Assembly: GCA_025362035.1 (NCBI GenBank)
Contig: JANYIN010000204.1
Coordinates: 1-57,717 of the forward strand
Source: Gemmatimonadaceae bacterium
GTDB lineage: Bacteria; Gemmatimonadota; Gemmatimonadetes; Gemmatimonadales; Gemmatimonadaceae
Reading direction: 5' to 3'
DNA length: 57,717 bases
Shown here: piece by piece, positions 50,000 to 57,717 of the stretch
Position numbering within the stretch: position 1 is the stretch's first letter
Layout of the letters: each line of letters starts with the position of its first letter
Translations under genes and position numbers: made by a program
Notes under the pieces: model-generated
Databases searched by the model: none
What the model saw: only the letters and a program-made list of their open reading frames with translations
Told to the model about the DNA's origin: nothing

Positions 50000-51724
50000 T
50001 CAGTGTGTCGGCCAGGCGAACAGCTTGCTGGGCTCCGTTCCCGTTCGTGCGCGCGCCACGTCCGACGGCTCAGTCCAGAACCCCTGAGTGCGGTCCGCGC
50101 TGCTGAAGCGCACCTCGACCGAGCCCCCGCCGTTGGCGCCGCGCGTCAGTGGGATGGCAAGATCCACGCGGTACAGTCGCTTCGACCTCGACGGATAGGC
50201 GGCGAGCAGACTCACGCCGACGGTCGCGCGCGTCGCGTCGACGCCGTAAGGCACATCGCCCGCCCACAGCCTTCCCGCTTCGCCAAACGTCGCGACGCCA
50301 ACGTCGGCGCGCCGCACCACGGACGCGCCGCTGAAACGCAGTTCGCCGCGAATCACGTTGCGACGTCCGCCGGCAAGTCCGGAATTGCGATAGCCCATCA
50401 GCCCACCAATCGGATCCCTGAACGTGAGCTGAAGCGGCAGGCGGGGATCCTTGCCCGCGGACACCTCGTCGGCGATGATCAGCACCGCACCTGGTGCTCC
50501 GCCCAGGTAGAGCGCCGTGCGGGCGCTTCCGATCACGCTGTTCCATGTCGCAGTGGCGGGATCCCGACGTCCCTCGACCTCCGCGAGTGTTCCGATCCAG
50601 GCTCGCGACGTCGCCGCGCCCGCGTACAGGGCGCTCGACAGGAACACGTCGTTCTCGCCGAACGTCGACAGGCCGTGTGCCGCCAAGAGTCCCACAGTGA
50701 TGCCAGACGGCACGTCCTGCGAACCAACGAGCGCGTCGAAGCCGTCCACGCTGCGAAACGTGACGCGACGCAGGCCGCCGGTAACTCCCAACCGAGCCGC
50801 ATGAAATGGCGTATACCGTCGCGTCAGGGCTGATCCGGTATCGGCGCGGAGGCCCGTGCTGTCCATCACGACGCCGGCGGCCGCGGGATCGAATCGGCGG
50901 CCAGACACGGCGCCGCCCAGTAGCGCGACGGTGTGCGTTCCGAAGATTCTGAGTAGCCCGCCGATGTCCCAGTTCTGATCGTCCGCCTGCAGCACGAGCG
51001 GGTCGTTCGCGGGTCGCTCGAACGGCAAGTAGTTCTCGCGGGACACGGCGCCCACGTGCCACGAAACATGTTGCAGATCGGTGAAGATTGGATGCTCGAG
51101 CTCCGCGCTCACCTGGTGGCCGACAGCAAACCGGTCGGCGTCGAGTCTGAACAAATACGGTCGTCCGAACAGCGCATCCGCCTCGACGCGCCCCCCGAAC
51201 CCGGTGCGGTACGCGCCGTTGCGCTCAAAGCGGCCTTCGAGGCGGAGTGCCGCGCCGGCGACGTTCTCGTTGCCCAACGCCATGGACTGAAGCGACACGC
51301 CACGAAACCGCGCGCCTACCCGCACCGGCACTTCGTCCACGGTCCTCACCATGACGGCCACCGTGCCGCCGCTGTCCGGTTCAACCGTCACCGTGGCGTC
51401 GGCCAGAAAGGATTGCGCGCGCAGCACGCGCTCGGATTCGGCGCGCCGATATTCATTGCACGGACGACCCGTTTCGAGTGACAGGAAGGCCGCGATGACA
51501 CCGTCCTGAGTGGTGGCGTGGTGGAGCCCCACAGATCGCGCCGCGGCCTGCCATTTCTGCGCCGTGCCGGCAAACGGGGGCGGCGAGGCACGTATTTCGA
51601 CCCGGCGTACGATCTGGCCCGCGCAGAGAGTAGTCACGGCAGGCATGTCCTGGCCGCCGGCGGGAGAAACCGAGAACGCCAGGAGCATCGCGGCGAGATA
51701 CGCGTTTCCGGATCGGCGCGTCAT
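50000..51724 (-). CDS. BamA/TamA-like outer-membrane protein
   Basis: 574 residues. Signal peptide (NAYLAAMLLAFSVSPAGG). Residues about 30-150 look like one or two POTRA-type modules: IVRRVEIRASPPPF and the ERVLRAQSFLADATVTVEPD segment, which is a typical POTRA strand-turn pattern. The remainder is a succession of amphipathic strands ending in a Phe/Trp-rich C-terminus (GFWTEPSDVARARTGTEPSK, then LFAWPTH), consistent with a 16-strand barrel. A TamA- or FhaC-like secretion/insertion role is possible, but the closest relatives in this phylum are uncharacterised. Start at 51724 is set by the signal peptide. Downstream of, and 43 bp from, the histidine kinase. Confidence 0.72.
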   Translation of the reverse strand: MTRRSGNAYLAAMLLAFSVSPAGGQDMPAVTTLCAGQIVRRVEIRASPPPFAGTAQKWQAAARSVGLHHATTQDGVIAAFLSLETGRPCNEYRRAESERVLRAQSFLADATVTVEPDSGGTVAVMVRTVDEVPVRVGARFRGVSLQSMALGNENVAGAALRLEGRFERNGAYRTGFGGRVEADALFGRPYLFRLDADRFAVGHQVSAELEHPIFTDLQHVSWHVGAVSRENYLPFERPANDPLVLQADDQNWDIGGLLRIFGTHTVALLGGAVSGRRFDPAAAGVVMDSTGLRADTGSALTRRYTPFHAARLGVTGGLRRVTFRSVDGFDALVGSQDVPSGITVGLLAAHGLSTFGENDVFLSSALYAGAATSRAWIGTLAEVEGRRDPATATWNSVIGSARTALYLGGAPGAVLIIADEVSAGKDPRLPLQLTFRDPIGGLMGYRNSGLAGGRRNVIRGELRFSGASVVRRADVGVATFGEAGRLWAGDVPYGVDATRATVGVSLLAAYPSRSKRLYRVDLAIPLTRGANGGGSVEVRFSSADRTQGFWTEPSDVARARTGTEPSKLFAWPTH

Positions 51725-51767
51725 GCGGGCTGCCAGGGCCTGAGCCGTTCCGGCGTGGCTAGGCGGT

Positions 51768-53870
51768 TCAGGCCGATTTCGCCGCTTCCACCCACCTCTC
51801 GAGCGTGAGCGTGAACGTGCTGCCGCGCCCCAACTCGCTTCGCACCGACAGCGAACCGCCCATCGCGGCGGCGAGGTCGCGACTGATGGACAAGCCGAGG
51901 CCCACACCGTCGTGCGGGCGGTTGAGCGCGCGACCCACCTGGATGAACGGATCGAAGATGTTCTCGATCTGTTCCGCAGCGATACCGATGCCGGTGTCGG
52001 TGACGTGCACGCGCGCCGTCACCTCATCAAAATCGCACGTCACTTCGATCGACCCTCCTTCAGGCGTGTATTTGATGGCGTTCGAGAGCAGGTTGATCAG
52101 GATCTGCTGGAGCTTGTCACTGTCAGCGCGCACGACCACGCGTGCATCGCACGGATGCGCCACATAGTGTTGACGGCGGTCGCGCAATTGAGGCGCCACG
52201 AGTTCCTCCAGCGCCGACACCGCGGGGCCAAGTTGCACGTCGCGCATCAGGTACTGCACGGCGCCCGCCTCGAGCTTCGAGAAGTTGAGGACGTCGTTGA
52301 TGAGCGATAGCAGCATCTGCTGGCTGCGTGCCACGCGAATGAGGGCAGCTTCCTGCGCCTCATTCAGCGGGCCGTAGATGCCGTTCCGCAGGATTTCCGT
52401 GTACCCGCCGATCGCGTTCAAGGGCGTGCGCAACTCGTGGCTCATGACGGCGAGAAAGTCGCTCTTCGCCTGATTCGCGCGGAGCGCCGCGTCGCGAGCC
52501 TCGTCGGCGGCCGCCGACGCATCCTGCAGCCGAAGGTTCGTGTGCTCCAGCTGATCGGAGGTGGCGCGCGCCTCCTCATACTGCGATGCCAGAGCCACCT
52601 GCGATGCCTTGACCGTACCGGCCATTCGATTGAAGCTCGTGCCCAGGCGCAGCACTTCGTCCGCCGCGGTATCATGCGCTTCGACGAACGTGTCGAAATC
52701 TCCGGCGGCCATCCCCTCGGTGGCCGTCGTCAACTCCACCAGCGGGCGCGTGACCTGGCGACTCAACACCCAGGCCAGCGCCACTCCACCCAGGAGCAGG
52801 AAGAAGCTCAGGAAGGCGATGCGCCGGATCGTGTCTCGTGGGGCGTCGACCAAGCTGGTTTGCGGTGCTTCCACCACGACCACGTACGGTGTGTTCGGGA
52901 TGACCGCTTCCCGGGCGATCTGGACCGGCCCGGACCCGTGCCGAGCGATGAAACCGTCCGGTGTGGTGTCCAGCCTGGCGGGCGGCGACACCGGGACCCC
53001 CTCGATGGATGCCCAGAAGCCGTCGGTGGCGTTCCGGAGATAGACGGTCACGTCTTCGCCAGAAAGTCCGCGCAGCAGCGCCGTGGTCTGCGGATTGTTC
53101 GCCACCCTGCGCTGTTGCGCCAGATACCCGATGCGATGGCCGTCCTTCATCACCGGGCCCACCGCCCAGGAGTACACGCGGTCGTGCGAAGGGTACAGCG
53201 CGCCGAACTGCACGGAATCGAGACCGGGTTCTCCGGTGGGCACCTGGGTCACGAGGCCGTTCCGAAGCGGCCGCATTTCAGGCCGCTTCATCGCGAGGGT
53301 ATCGCCCTGGACGTCCGCCCCGAGGTGGGCCACGCGACGCCCATCGTTGGTCCAAAGCTCGATCGGCAGCCCAGAGTCGTTCGGCGATCGCAGCCGTTCA
53401 AGAGTCGCGGAGGCGGCGGAATCCACCGTCGCGGAGTGCGGCTTGCCGTACAAATCAATGGCCCGATGGAGGTCCGGATTGCTCGCGAGGCTTTGCAGGG
53501 TGGCCTTGCGCGCTTTCGTCGTCTGATCTGCGTTGGTGATGAGCGGCGTCAGGAATCCCTGAAATCGTGCGTGGAATGTGTCGGCCCGCGCTGCCACCAG
53601 GGCGCGATAGGTGAGGGTCAGCGACAGGGTCAGCACGACCACCACGATCGCCGCCGTGAGCATCGGCAGTTGCGTCGCGAGCGACCATCGCCGCCACGGC
53701 CAGACACGATGGGCAATGAGCGGCGTCAGCGGGCCGGTCCTTCGGTCGCTCCGCTCCGTTGCCGCAGCGTCCGAGCGCCACATCGGGGCCTTCTCACTTG
53801 CGTCGAAATCTTCAAGTCCGTCCGCGTCATGTCGCACACTGTCGCCATGCTGATCGATGTGCAAGTTCAC
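51768..53870 (-). CDS. Membrane sensor histidine kinase
   Basis: 700 residues. A GTG start gives a cytoplasmic basic tail; ATG at 53783 is an alternative. Then membrane span 1 (QLPMLTAAIVVVVLTLSLTL), an extracellular sensing domain of about 240 residues, span 2 (IAFLSFFLLLGGVALAWVLS), HAMP (RPLVELTTATEGMAAGDFD), a coiled coil, HisKA with MSHELRTPLNAI, and HATPase_c with NLLSNAIKYT, DTGIGI and GVGLGLSIS. An active kinase that would phosphorylate a separate response regulator; none is encoded next to it, so it is an orphan. The sensing region contains a double dCache/CHASE4-like pattern. Divergent from the L,D-transpeptidase gene. Confidence 0.88.
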   Translation of the reverse strand: MNLHIDQHGDSVRHDADGLEDFDASEKAPMWRSDAAATERSDRRTGPLTPLIAHRVWPWRRWSLATQLPMLTAAIVVVVLTLSLTLTYRALVAARADTFHARFQGFLTPLITNADQTTKARKATLQSLASNPDLHRAIDLYGKPHSATVDSAASATLERLRSPNDSGLPIELWTNDGRRVAHLGADVQGDTLAMKRPEMRPLRNGLVTQVPTGEPGLDSVQFGALYPSHDRVYSWAVGPVMKDGHRIGYLAQQRRVANNPQTTALLRGLSGEDVTVYLRNATDGFWASIEGVPVSPPARLDTTPDGFIARHGSGPVQIAREAVIPNTPYVVVVEAPQTSLVDAPRDTIRRIAFLSFFLLLGGVALAWVLSRQVTRPLVELTTATEGMAAGDFDTFVEAHDTAADEVLRLGTSFNRMAGTVKASQVALASQYEEARATSDQLEHTNLRLQDASAAADEARDAALRANQAKSDFLAVMSHELRTPLNAIGGYTEILRNGIYGPLNEAQEAALIRVARSQQMLLSLINDVLNFSKLEAGAVQYLMRDVQLGPAVSALEELVAPQLRDRRQHYVAHPCDARVVVRADSDKLQQILINLLSNAIKYTPEGGSIEVTCDFDEVTARVHVTDTGIGIAAEQIENIFDPFIQVGRALNRPHDGVGLGLSISRDLAAAMGGSLSVRSELGRGSTFTLTLERWVEAAKSA

Positions 53871-54032
53871 CTTCGGTGGGTCCGAGGGCCAGCGACAGCG
53901 GACCCGAATACTAATCCGTGACTCGGCCAGCGCCTCGCAGAGTTCGGGCCAGAGGAATTGTCCCTCTCCGCGTGCTGGCCCATATCTCGCCTCTCATGTT
54001 TCGACACCCGATTTCCGCCGCACACCCCGTCC

Positions 54033-55805
54033 ATGCACATGTCATCCATCTCACACTCCAGGCAGTCGCACGCCGTCCGGCTCGTCGCCGTCCTCCTGGC
54101 CGTTGCCGTCCTTGGCGCGTGCGGCACAAAGGGCGCGGCCATTCGGCATGCGCTTCGGTTCCGTCACCGCCGCACCGCGCCAGTGTGGACGCCTGCCACT
54201 CCCGCCAATGTGAAACACCTTCCTGCCGATGAGGTGAAAGCCGCCATCGCTACGCGTCTCCAGGGAAATGCACCGGCAGGCGTGACCGACAACGTCTGGA
54301 AGCATACGAAGGCGCTGTACAAGAGCTACAACGATGCGCCGCTCTGGCTCACCAGCGACGGTCTGGCGAAAGATCGCGCGCGCGTGTTGGTGGACGCCAT
54401 GCTCTCCCTTTCGGACGATGCGTTGAAGCTCGACGCATTGCCCGTCCGCCCGCTGTCCGAGGCGCTCTCCGCTCTGAATTCGGCGTCGCCCACGGCGGAA
54501 CAGTTTGCGACCGCAGACGTCCTGCTTTCGGCCACGTATGCAAACGTGGGCCTGGACCTGCTCACCGGGCAGGTGAACCCCAAGAGCCTTGGGCAGGCGT
54601 GGCACATCAACCCGGCCGACGACGACGTGGACAGTGCGCTCGTGCATTCGCTCGGCGACACTCTTTCGCGGGGCATCGCGGAGATGCGACCAACGGATCC
54701 CGTGTATGCGCAGTTGCAGAAGGAGCTCGCCCGGTATCGCGCGCTCGTCGCCAAAGGCGATTGGCCGCGCGTCCCAGAAGGGAAGACCCTTCATGTAGGC
54801 CAGTCTGACTCGCCTCAGCGGCTGACCGCGCTGCGTGCGCGCCTGGAAGCGGAGGGATTCACCCTGGGTACGAGTGCCCCGCCGACGTCAACGGACACTG
54901 GCCGGCGCGTGGCAATGAGTCCATCACGAAGCGTGTACGATGCCACCCTCGCCGAGGCGGTCGGCGAATATCAGGCCCGGCACGCGATCGGCGTGGACAA
55001 GAATCTCGGCCCGGAAACTGTGAACTCGCTGAACGTGCCGGCCGCATATCGGCTCGGCCAGATCGCCGCGAATCTGGAGCGGGAGCGATGGCTCCCCCAC
55101 TGGCTGGGATCGCGCTACATATACGTCAATGTGCCCGCGTTTCAGCTCACCGCGTATGACACGGGCGAGAAGTCGCTGGAGATGCGGGTCATCGTGGGCC
55201 AGGAGTTCGAGGACAAGGCGACGCCCGTGTTCAGCGACTCCCTGACGACCGTGGTGTTCCGTCCGTACTGGAACATCACGCCCGACATCCAGCGCAAGGA
55301 GATCGAGCCAAAGATCGCCGCCGACCCGACGTATTTCGATCGCGAAAATCTCGAATATTATTCCGACGGTGGCACGCGACGCATCCGTCAGAAGCCGGGT
55401 CCGAAGAACTCGCTCGGTTTCGCGAAGTTCCTGTTTCCCAACGATTTCAACATCTATCTGCACGATACGCCGTCGCGGGAACTGTTCGACAAGGACGTCC
55501 GCGCATTCAGTCACGGCTGCATACGCGTGCAGAAGCCAGGGGAGCTGGCGCAGTGGGTGTTGGGGTGGAGCGCCGAGCAAGTCCAGAGCGCCATGGACAG
55601 CGACAAGGACAATGTGTCGGTGAAGGTGCCCGAGAAGATTCCCGTATACATCATGTACGGAACCGCGTTCATGAAGGGCGGCTTGCTCTCCTTCGGCAAC
55701 GATCTCTACCATCGGGACGACGCGCTCGTGAAGGCGGTCGCGTCCGGCGCGCTTCCCAGTTCGGAAGCGCGCAGGAATGTAGAGGCGTTGCGGAAGCTGG
55801 TTTGA
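54033..55805 (+). CDS. YcbB-like L,D-transpeptidase lipoprotein
   Basis: 590 residues. Lipoprotein signal with lipobox VLGAC after the ATG at 54033 (54039 is possible). Residues 70-280 form the LDT scaffold domain, then a peptidoglycan-binding module (LAEAVGEYQARHAIGVDKNL), then the YkuD catalytic domain with SHGCIRV (His494, Cys496). The capping-loop pattern in the large middle part matches the E. coli YcbB/LdtD class. It would make 3-3 cross-links in peptidoglycan or attach proteins to it. Convergent with the DUF1906 gene 16 bp away. Confidence 0.88.
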   Translation: MHMSSISHSRQSHAVRLVAVLLAVAVLGACGTKGAAIRHALRFRHRRTAPVWTPATPANVKHLPADEVKAAIATRLQGNAPAGVTDNVWKHTKALYKSYNDAPLWLTSDGLAKDRARVLVDAMLSLSDDALKLDALPVRPLSEALSALNSASPTAEQFATADVLLSATYANVGLDLLTGQVNPKSLGQAWHINPADDDVDSALVHSLGDTLSRGIAEMRPTDPVYAQLQKELARYRALVAKGDWPRVPEGKTLHVGQSDSPQRLTALRARLEAEGFTLGTSAPPTSTDTGRRVAMSPSRSVYDATLAEAVGEYQARHAIGVDKNLGPETVNSLNVPAAYRLGQIAANLERERWLPHWLGSRYIYVNVPAFQLTAYDTGEKSLEMRVIVGQEFEDKATPVFSDSLTTVVFRPYWNITPDIQRKEIEPKIAADPTYFDRENLEYYSDGGTRRIRQKPGPKNSLGFAKFLFPNDFNIYLHDTPSRELFDKDVRAFSHGCIRVQKPGELAQWVLGWSAEQVQSAMDSDKDNVSVKVPEKIPVYIMYGTAFMKGGLLSFGNDLYHRDDALVKAVASGALPSSEARRNVEALRKLV

Positions 55806-55821
55806 AGAGCGCAGCGTCGCT

Positions 55822-56796
55822 CTAGTCGGACGGCGACTTGTGGCTGGACACGTTTACGTCGATCGGCATTCTGTGTCCGGCCCACGTCTGCTTCACATCG
55901 AGCATGCCCTGCCAGACGGCGGCAAACGCGTGCCCGACTTCGGACGGCAGTTTCGTGATGTCGAATCCCCGCGCCTTGGCCACCCAGAAGGGTGGTTCGG
56001 TGGCCAAGCCGGCGCCACGGTACGCGTCCTTCACGTCGTCGTATACGGCGTTGGCGTTGAAGGTGTGCACGTAGATGCCGGCGCGATATCGACCGTCGGC
56101 GATGACCGCGCGCACCCAGGCCTTGTAGTAGTCGCGCATGGATTGCGGGACTGACTCCATTCGCTCCAGGTCCAGGAAGATCGTGGTGCCCCGGGGAAAG
56201 CCTTCGTGCTGCGCGCGCGCACCGGCGTCCGCGCCGTCCGCAGCGCCACGCGCGGCGGTCACGAAGTCGGCGTTGCATCTCGCGTCGGGCGCCGGAGCCG
56301 GCGCCCGGTGGAGGACCGTTCGCGTGATGGTCTGCCAGATCGTGTGACGCGCGTCACCCCGCCCGACTCGTTTCTTGACGCGCGACGTGATCCGTTTGGG
56401 AACCAGATGAGGCGCGCCGGGCAAGCGGCCCCAGGTCTGTTGTCCCACATACACGACGGCAAGACCGTAGCCCATAGCCGTCAACGTATCGCGCTTGCCG
56501 GACCATCCTTCGTCGGCGTGGCACGGGCTGGGCAGATAGTAGCCCGTCCATTCGTAGGGAGCGCCGCCGGAGTGCCAGGCCTGCATCACGGCGTCTCCTG
56601 GATACTCGCTGGTGTCGAAGCCGAGGTGTCCAGTGCTGACGGCGTCGGCGGCAACGGCGCTCTGGCCCGAGACTGCCGCAGCGACCTCGGCGATTCTGGC
56701 GGACGCGCGGCCGATGTCCGCGCGGGTTGAACCGCTGAAGTCGCAGCCCAGGAGCGCGAACATCGAGGAGAGGAGGAGGAGAAGGCCGCGGCGCAT
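55822..56796 (-). CDS. DUF1906 glycoside-hydrolase-like lipoprotein
   Basis: 324 residues, lipobox ALLGC in the signal MRRGLLLLLSSMFALLGCDF. The DUF1906 (Rv2525c-like) TIM-barrel features follow: LGFDTSEYPGD (opening strand), YEWTGYYLP, LAVVYVGQQ, TTIFLDLERME (acidic catalytic-type pair) and AGIYVHTFN. The fold is that of glycoside hydrolases, and the actinobacterial member affects cell-wall properties; true substrate unknown. GAAGGAG lies 6 bases before the ATG at 56796, so the start is firm; the longer open frame to 57096 is antisense to the next gene. A loop of about 40 residues with KRITSRVKKRVG is basic and may bind an acidic wall polymer. Confidence 0.85.
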   Translation of the reverse strand: MRRGLLLLLSSMFALLGCDFSGSTRADIGRASARIAEVAAAVSGQSAVAADAVSTGHLGFDTSEYPGDAVMQAWHSGGAPYEWTGYYLPSPCHADEGWSGKRDTLTAMGYGLAVVYVGQQTWGRLPGAPHLVPKRITSRVKKRVGRGDARHTIWQTITRTVLHRAPAPAPDARCNADFVTAARGAADGADAGARAQHEGFPRGTTIFLDLERMESVPQSMRDYYKAWVRAVIADGRYRAGIYVHTFNANAVYDDVKDAYRGAGLATEPPFWVAKARGFDITKLPSEVGHAFAAVWQGMLDVKQTWAGHRMPIDVNVSSHKSPSD

Positions 56797-56942
56797 GGCT
56801 CCTTCAGGTGCGAGATGCGGACCGCCGCGCGCCGTCGGGTTCGCTGGGAACGAAAACCGGGTCTTTCCAGCCCTCGGTGTATGCTTTTTGCGGTGGCACT
56901 GCCGCACCCACGGAAGTCGTGAAGAACCATTTTGGAGGTCCG

Positions 56943-57554
56943 ATGCTACGCCGACTGCTCCACCATAAAGTCCTGTTCGCTTCGCTCTGTTCGGCCGCGC
57001 TCGTTTCGGGTTGCGCGAGCAAGGACAAGGCCGCCGACAGCGCCAAGCAGGCAGATTCCACCGCGGCCGCAATGGCCCCCGCTCCGCCGCCGGCACCGGC
57101 CGCGCCGGCGCTGACCGATCCGAACATCGTGGCGATTCTTGACGCCGCCAACGCCGCCGACAGCACGGCGGGATCAGTCGCGGCGCAGAAGGGGACGTCT
57201 GCCGACGTCAAATCGTTCGGGAAGGACATGATGCGGGATCATCACGCACTGCGGAAGGCGGGTGCGGATCTCGCAAAGAAGCTGAAGGTGACACCAGCGC
57301 TGCCGTCAGGAGATACCGGCGTCGCGTCAGCCCAGGCGTGGCATGACAGTTTGGTGGCGATGCCCAAGGGTGCGGCGTTCGACAAAGCGTACATCGATCA
57401 TGAAGTGACGTACCATGAGGCGGTGCTGCAGACCGCGACGGCCGCTCTGGCCGCGGCGCAGAATGCCGAGCTCAAGGCATTGATTACCAAGGCGGCGCCG
57501 AACATCGAGGCCCACCTGGCACACGCGAAGGCCATCCAGGCAAAGACGACGTAG
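56943..57554 (+). CDS. DUF4142 lipoprotein
   Basis: 203 residues. Signal with lipobox LVSGC (MLRRLLHHKVLFASLCSAAL), a Pro/Ala-rich linker (MAPAPPPAPAAPA), then the DUF4142 ferritin-like four-helix domain: NIVAILDAANAADSTAGSVA, VKSFGKDMMRDHHALRKAGA, YIDHEVTYHEAVLQTA and a final helix with IEAHLAHAKAI. The histidines in MMRDHH and YIDHEVTYHE are those that in ferritin-like folds hold metals, although iron binding is unproven for DUF4142. GGAGG is 5 bases before the ATG at 56943. Divergent from the DUF1906 gene; the 147-bp gap holds the likely promoters. Confidence 0.87.
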   Translation: MLRRLLHHKVLFASLCSAALVSGCASKDKAADSAKQADSTAAAMAPAPPPAPAAPALTDPNIVAILDAANAADSTAGSVAAQKGTSADVKSFGKDMMRDHHALRKAGADLAKKLKVTPALPSGDTGVASAQAWHDSLVAMPKGAAFDKAYIDHEVTYHEAVLQTATAALAAAQNAELKALITKAAPNIEAHLAHAKAIQAKTT

Positions 57555-57717
57555 GCGGTTGCTCGGCGTGCGTGACGCCCGGGGAGTACCCGGCGGCGCG
57601 CACGGCTGGCTTGGTGCGTTGGTCATGATCCTCAGGTCCCGAGGCATGGCGTGGGGGCTGCTTGCCGTTAGATTTCATGGACCGTCGGACATCGGCGGCG
57701 AATGAATCTGGCCCGCG

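Noticed and set aside
52437..53921. 494-codon plus-strand open frame opposite the histidine kinase
   Set aside because: It lies antisense to a kinase with all catalytic boxes in place. Its translation is Arg/His-rich and lacks any motif.
1..57717. tRNA or rRNA genes
   Set aside because: No cloverleaf with a GTTCGAATC-type arm or rRNA core sequence was recognised anywhere by reading; a dedicated scan would be decisive.

Overview
The window reads as a piece of a high-GC, Gram-negative chromosome, most likely from the phylum Gemmatimonadota. This is inferred from the mix of genes: a TonB-dependent receptor, a BamA-like outer-membrane protein, many secreted lipoproteins and hydrolases, a secreted S9 prolyl peptidase, a long-format Ser/Thr kinase and a CarH-type B12 photoreceptor. 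No rRNA, tRNA, integrase, transposase or CRISPR array was seen, so it looks like vertically inherited chromosome with local decay, not an island.

Layout. 1-6.0 kb: the 5' end of a secreted protein; a fasciclin-domain protein divergent from a CarH-like photoreceptor, with a perfect inverted repeat over both -35 boxes; then a minus-strand operon of a Tat-exported metallo-beta-lactamase-fold enzyme, a methyltransferase and a family B DNA polymerase. 6.0-7.3 kb: a small conserved protein facing the wreck of a leucine operon (promoter, leader peptide, attenuator hairpin, and a leuA'-'leuB deletion fusion). 7.3-17.4 kb: esterase, metallophosphoesterase, cupin, truncated hemoglobin, ADH plus Ser/Thr kinase, and an Fpg/Nei glycosylase coupled to an APH-M23-aminotransferase fusion. 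17.4-29.4 kb: DUF3761 repeat protein, OmpA lipoprotein, zinc-ribbon/SPFH pair, NRAMP-like carrier, S9 peptidase, PAS protein, GH3 glycosidase, CBS protein. 29.5-39.2 kb: two-gene ABC transporter, PHB-depolymerase-like esterase, M20 amidase, cyanophycinase fused to a dead beta-lactamase-like domain, M24 peptidase coupled to a hotdog thioesterase, Uma2 protein, and a decayed thioesterase copy. 39.7-46.0 kb: TonB receptor divergent from an operon DUF4331-DUF4331-TPR-HupE/UreJ-DUF6702. 46.1-50.0 kb: nitrilase, disulfide oxidoreductase and MBL/rhodanese. 50.0-57.6 kb: cell-envelope genes (BamA-like barrel, hybrid-less histidine kinase, L,D-transpeptidase, DUF1906 lipoprotein, DUF4142 lipoprotein).

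How the genes work together. The strongest candidate for an undescribed system is the divergent TonB receptor / DUF4331 / TPR / HupE / DUF6702 locus. It has a part for every compartment (outer-membrane receptor, two exported DUF4331 proteins, a TPR lipoprotein, an inner-membrane HupE-like permease and a periplasmic DUF6702 protein), and its last four genes overlap or abut. I infer an uptake or handling pathway for a metal or metal chelate. The second notable item is the CarH switch, whose operator geometry predicts light control of both itself and the fasciclin gene. The third is the collapsed leu operon, which keeps its promoter and attenuator. Several genes are translationally coupled through ATGA/TTGA overlaps, which supports many of the start choices. 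Identifications rest on reading motifs; no database search was possible.
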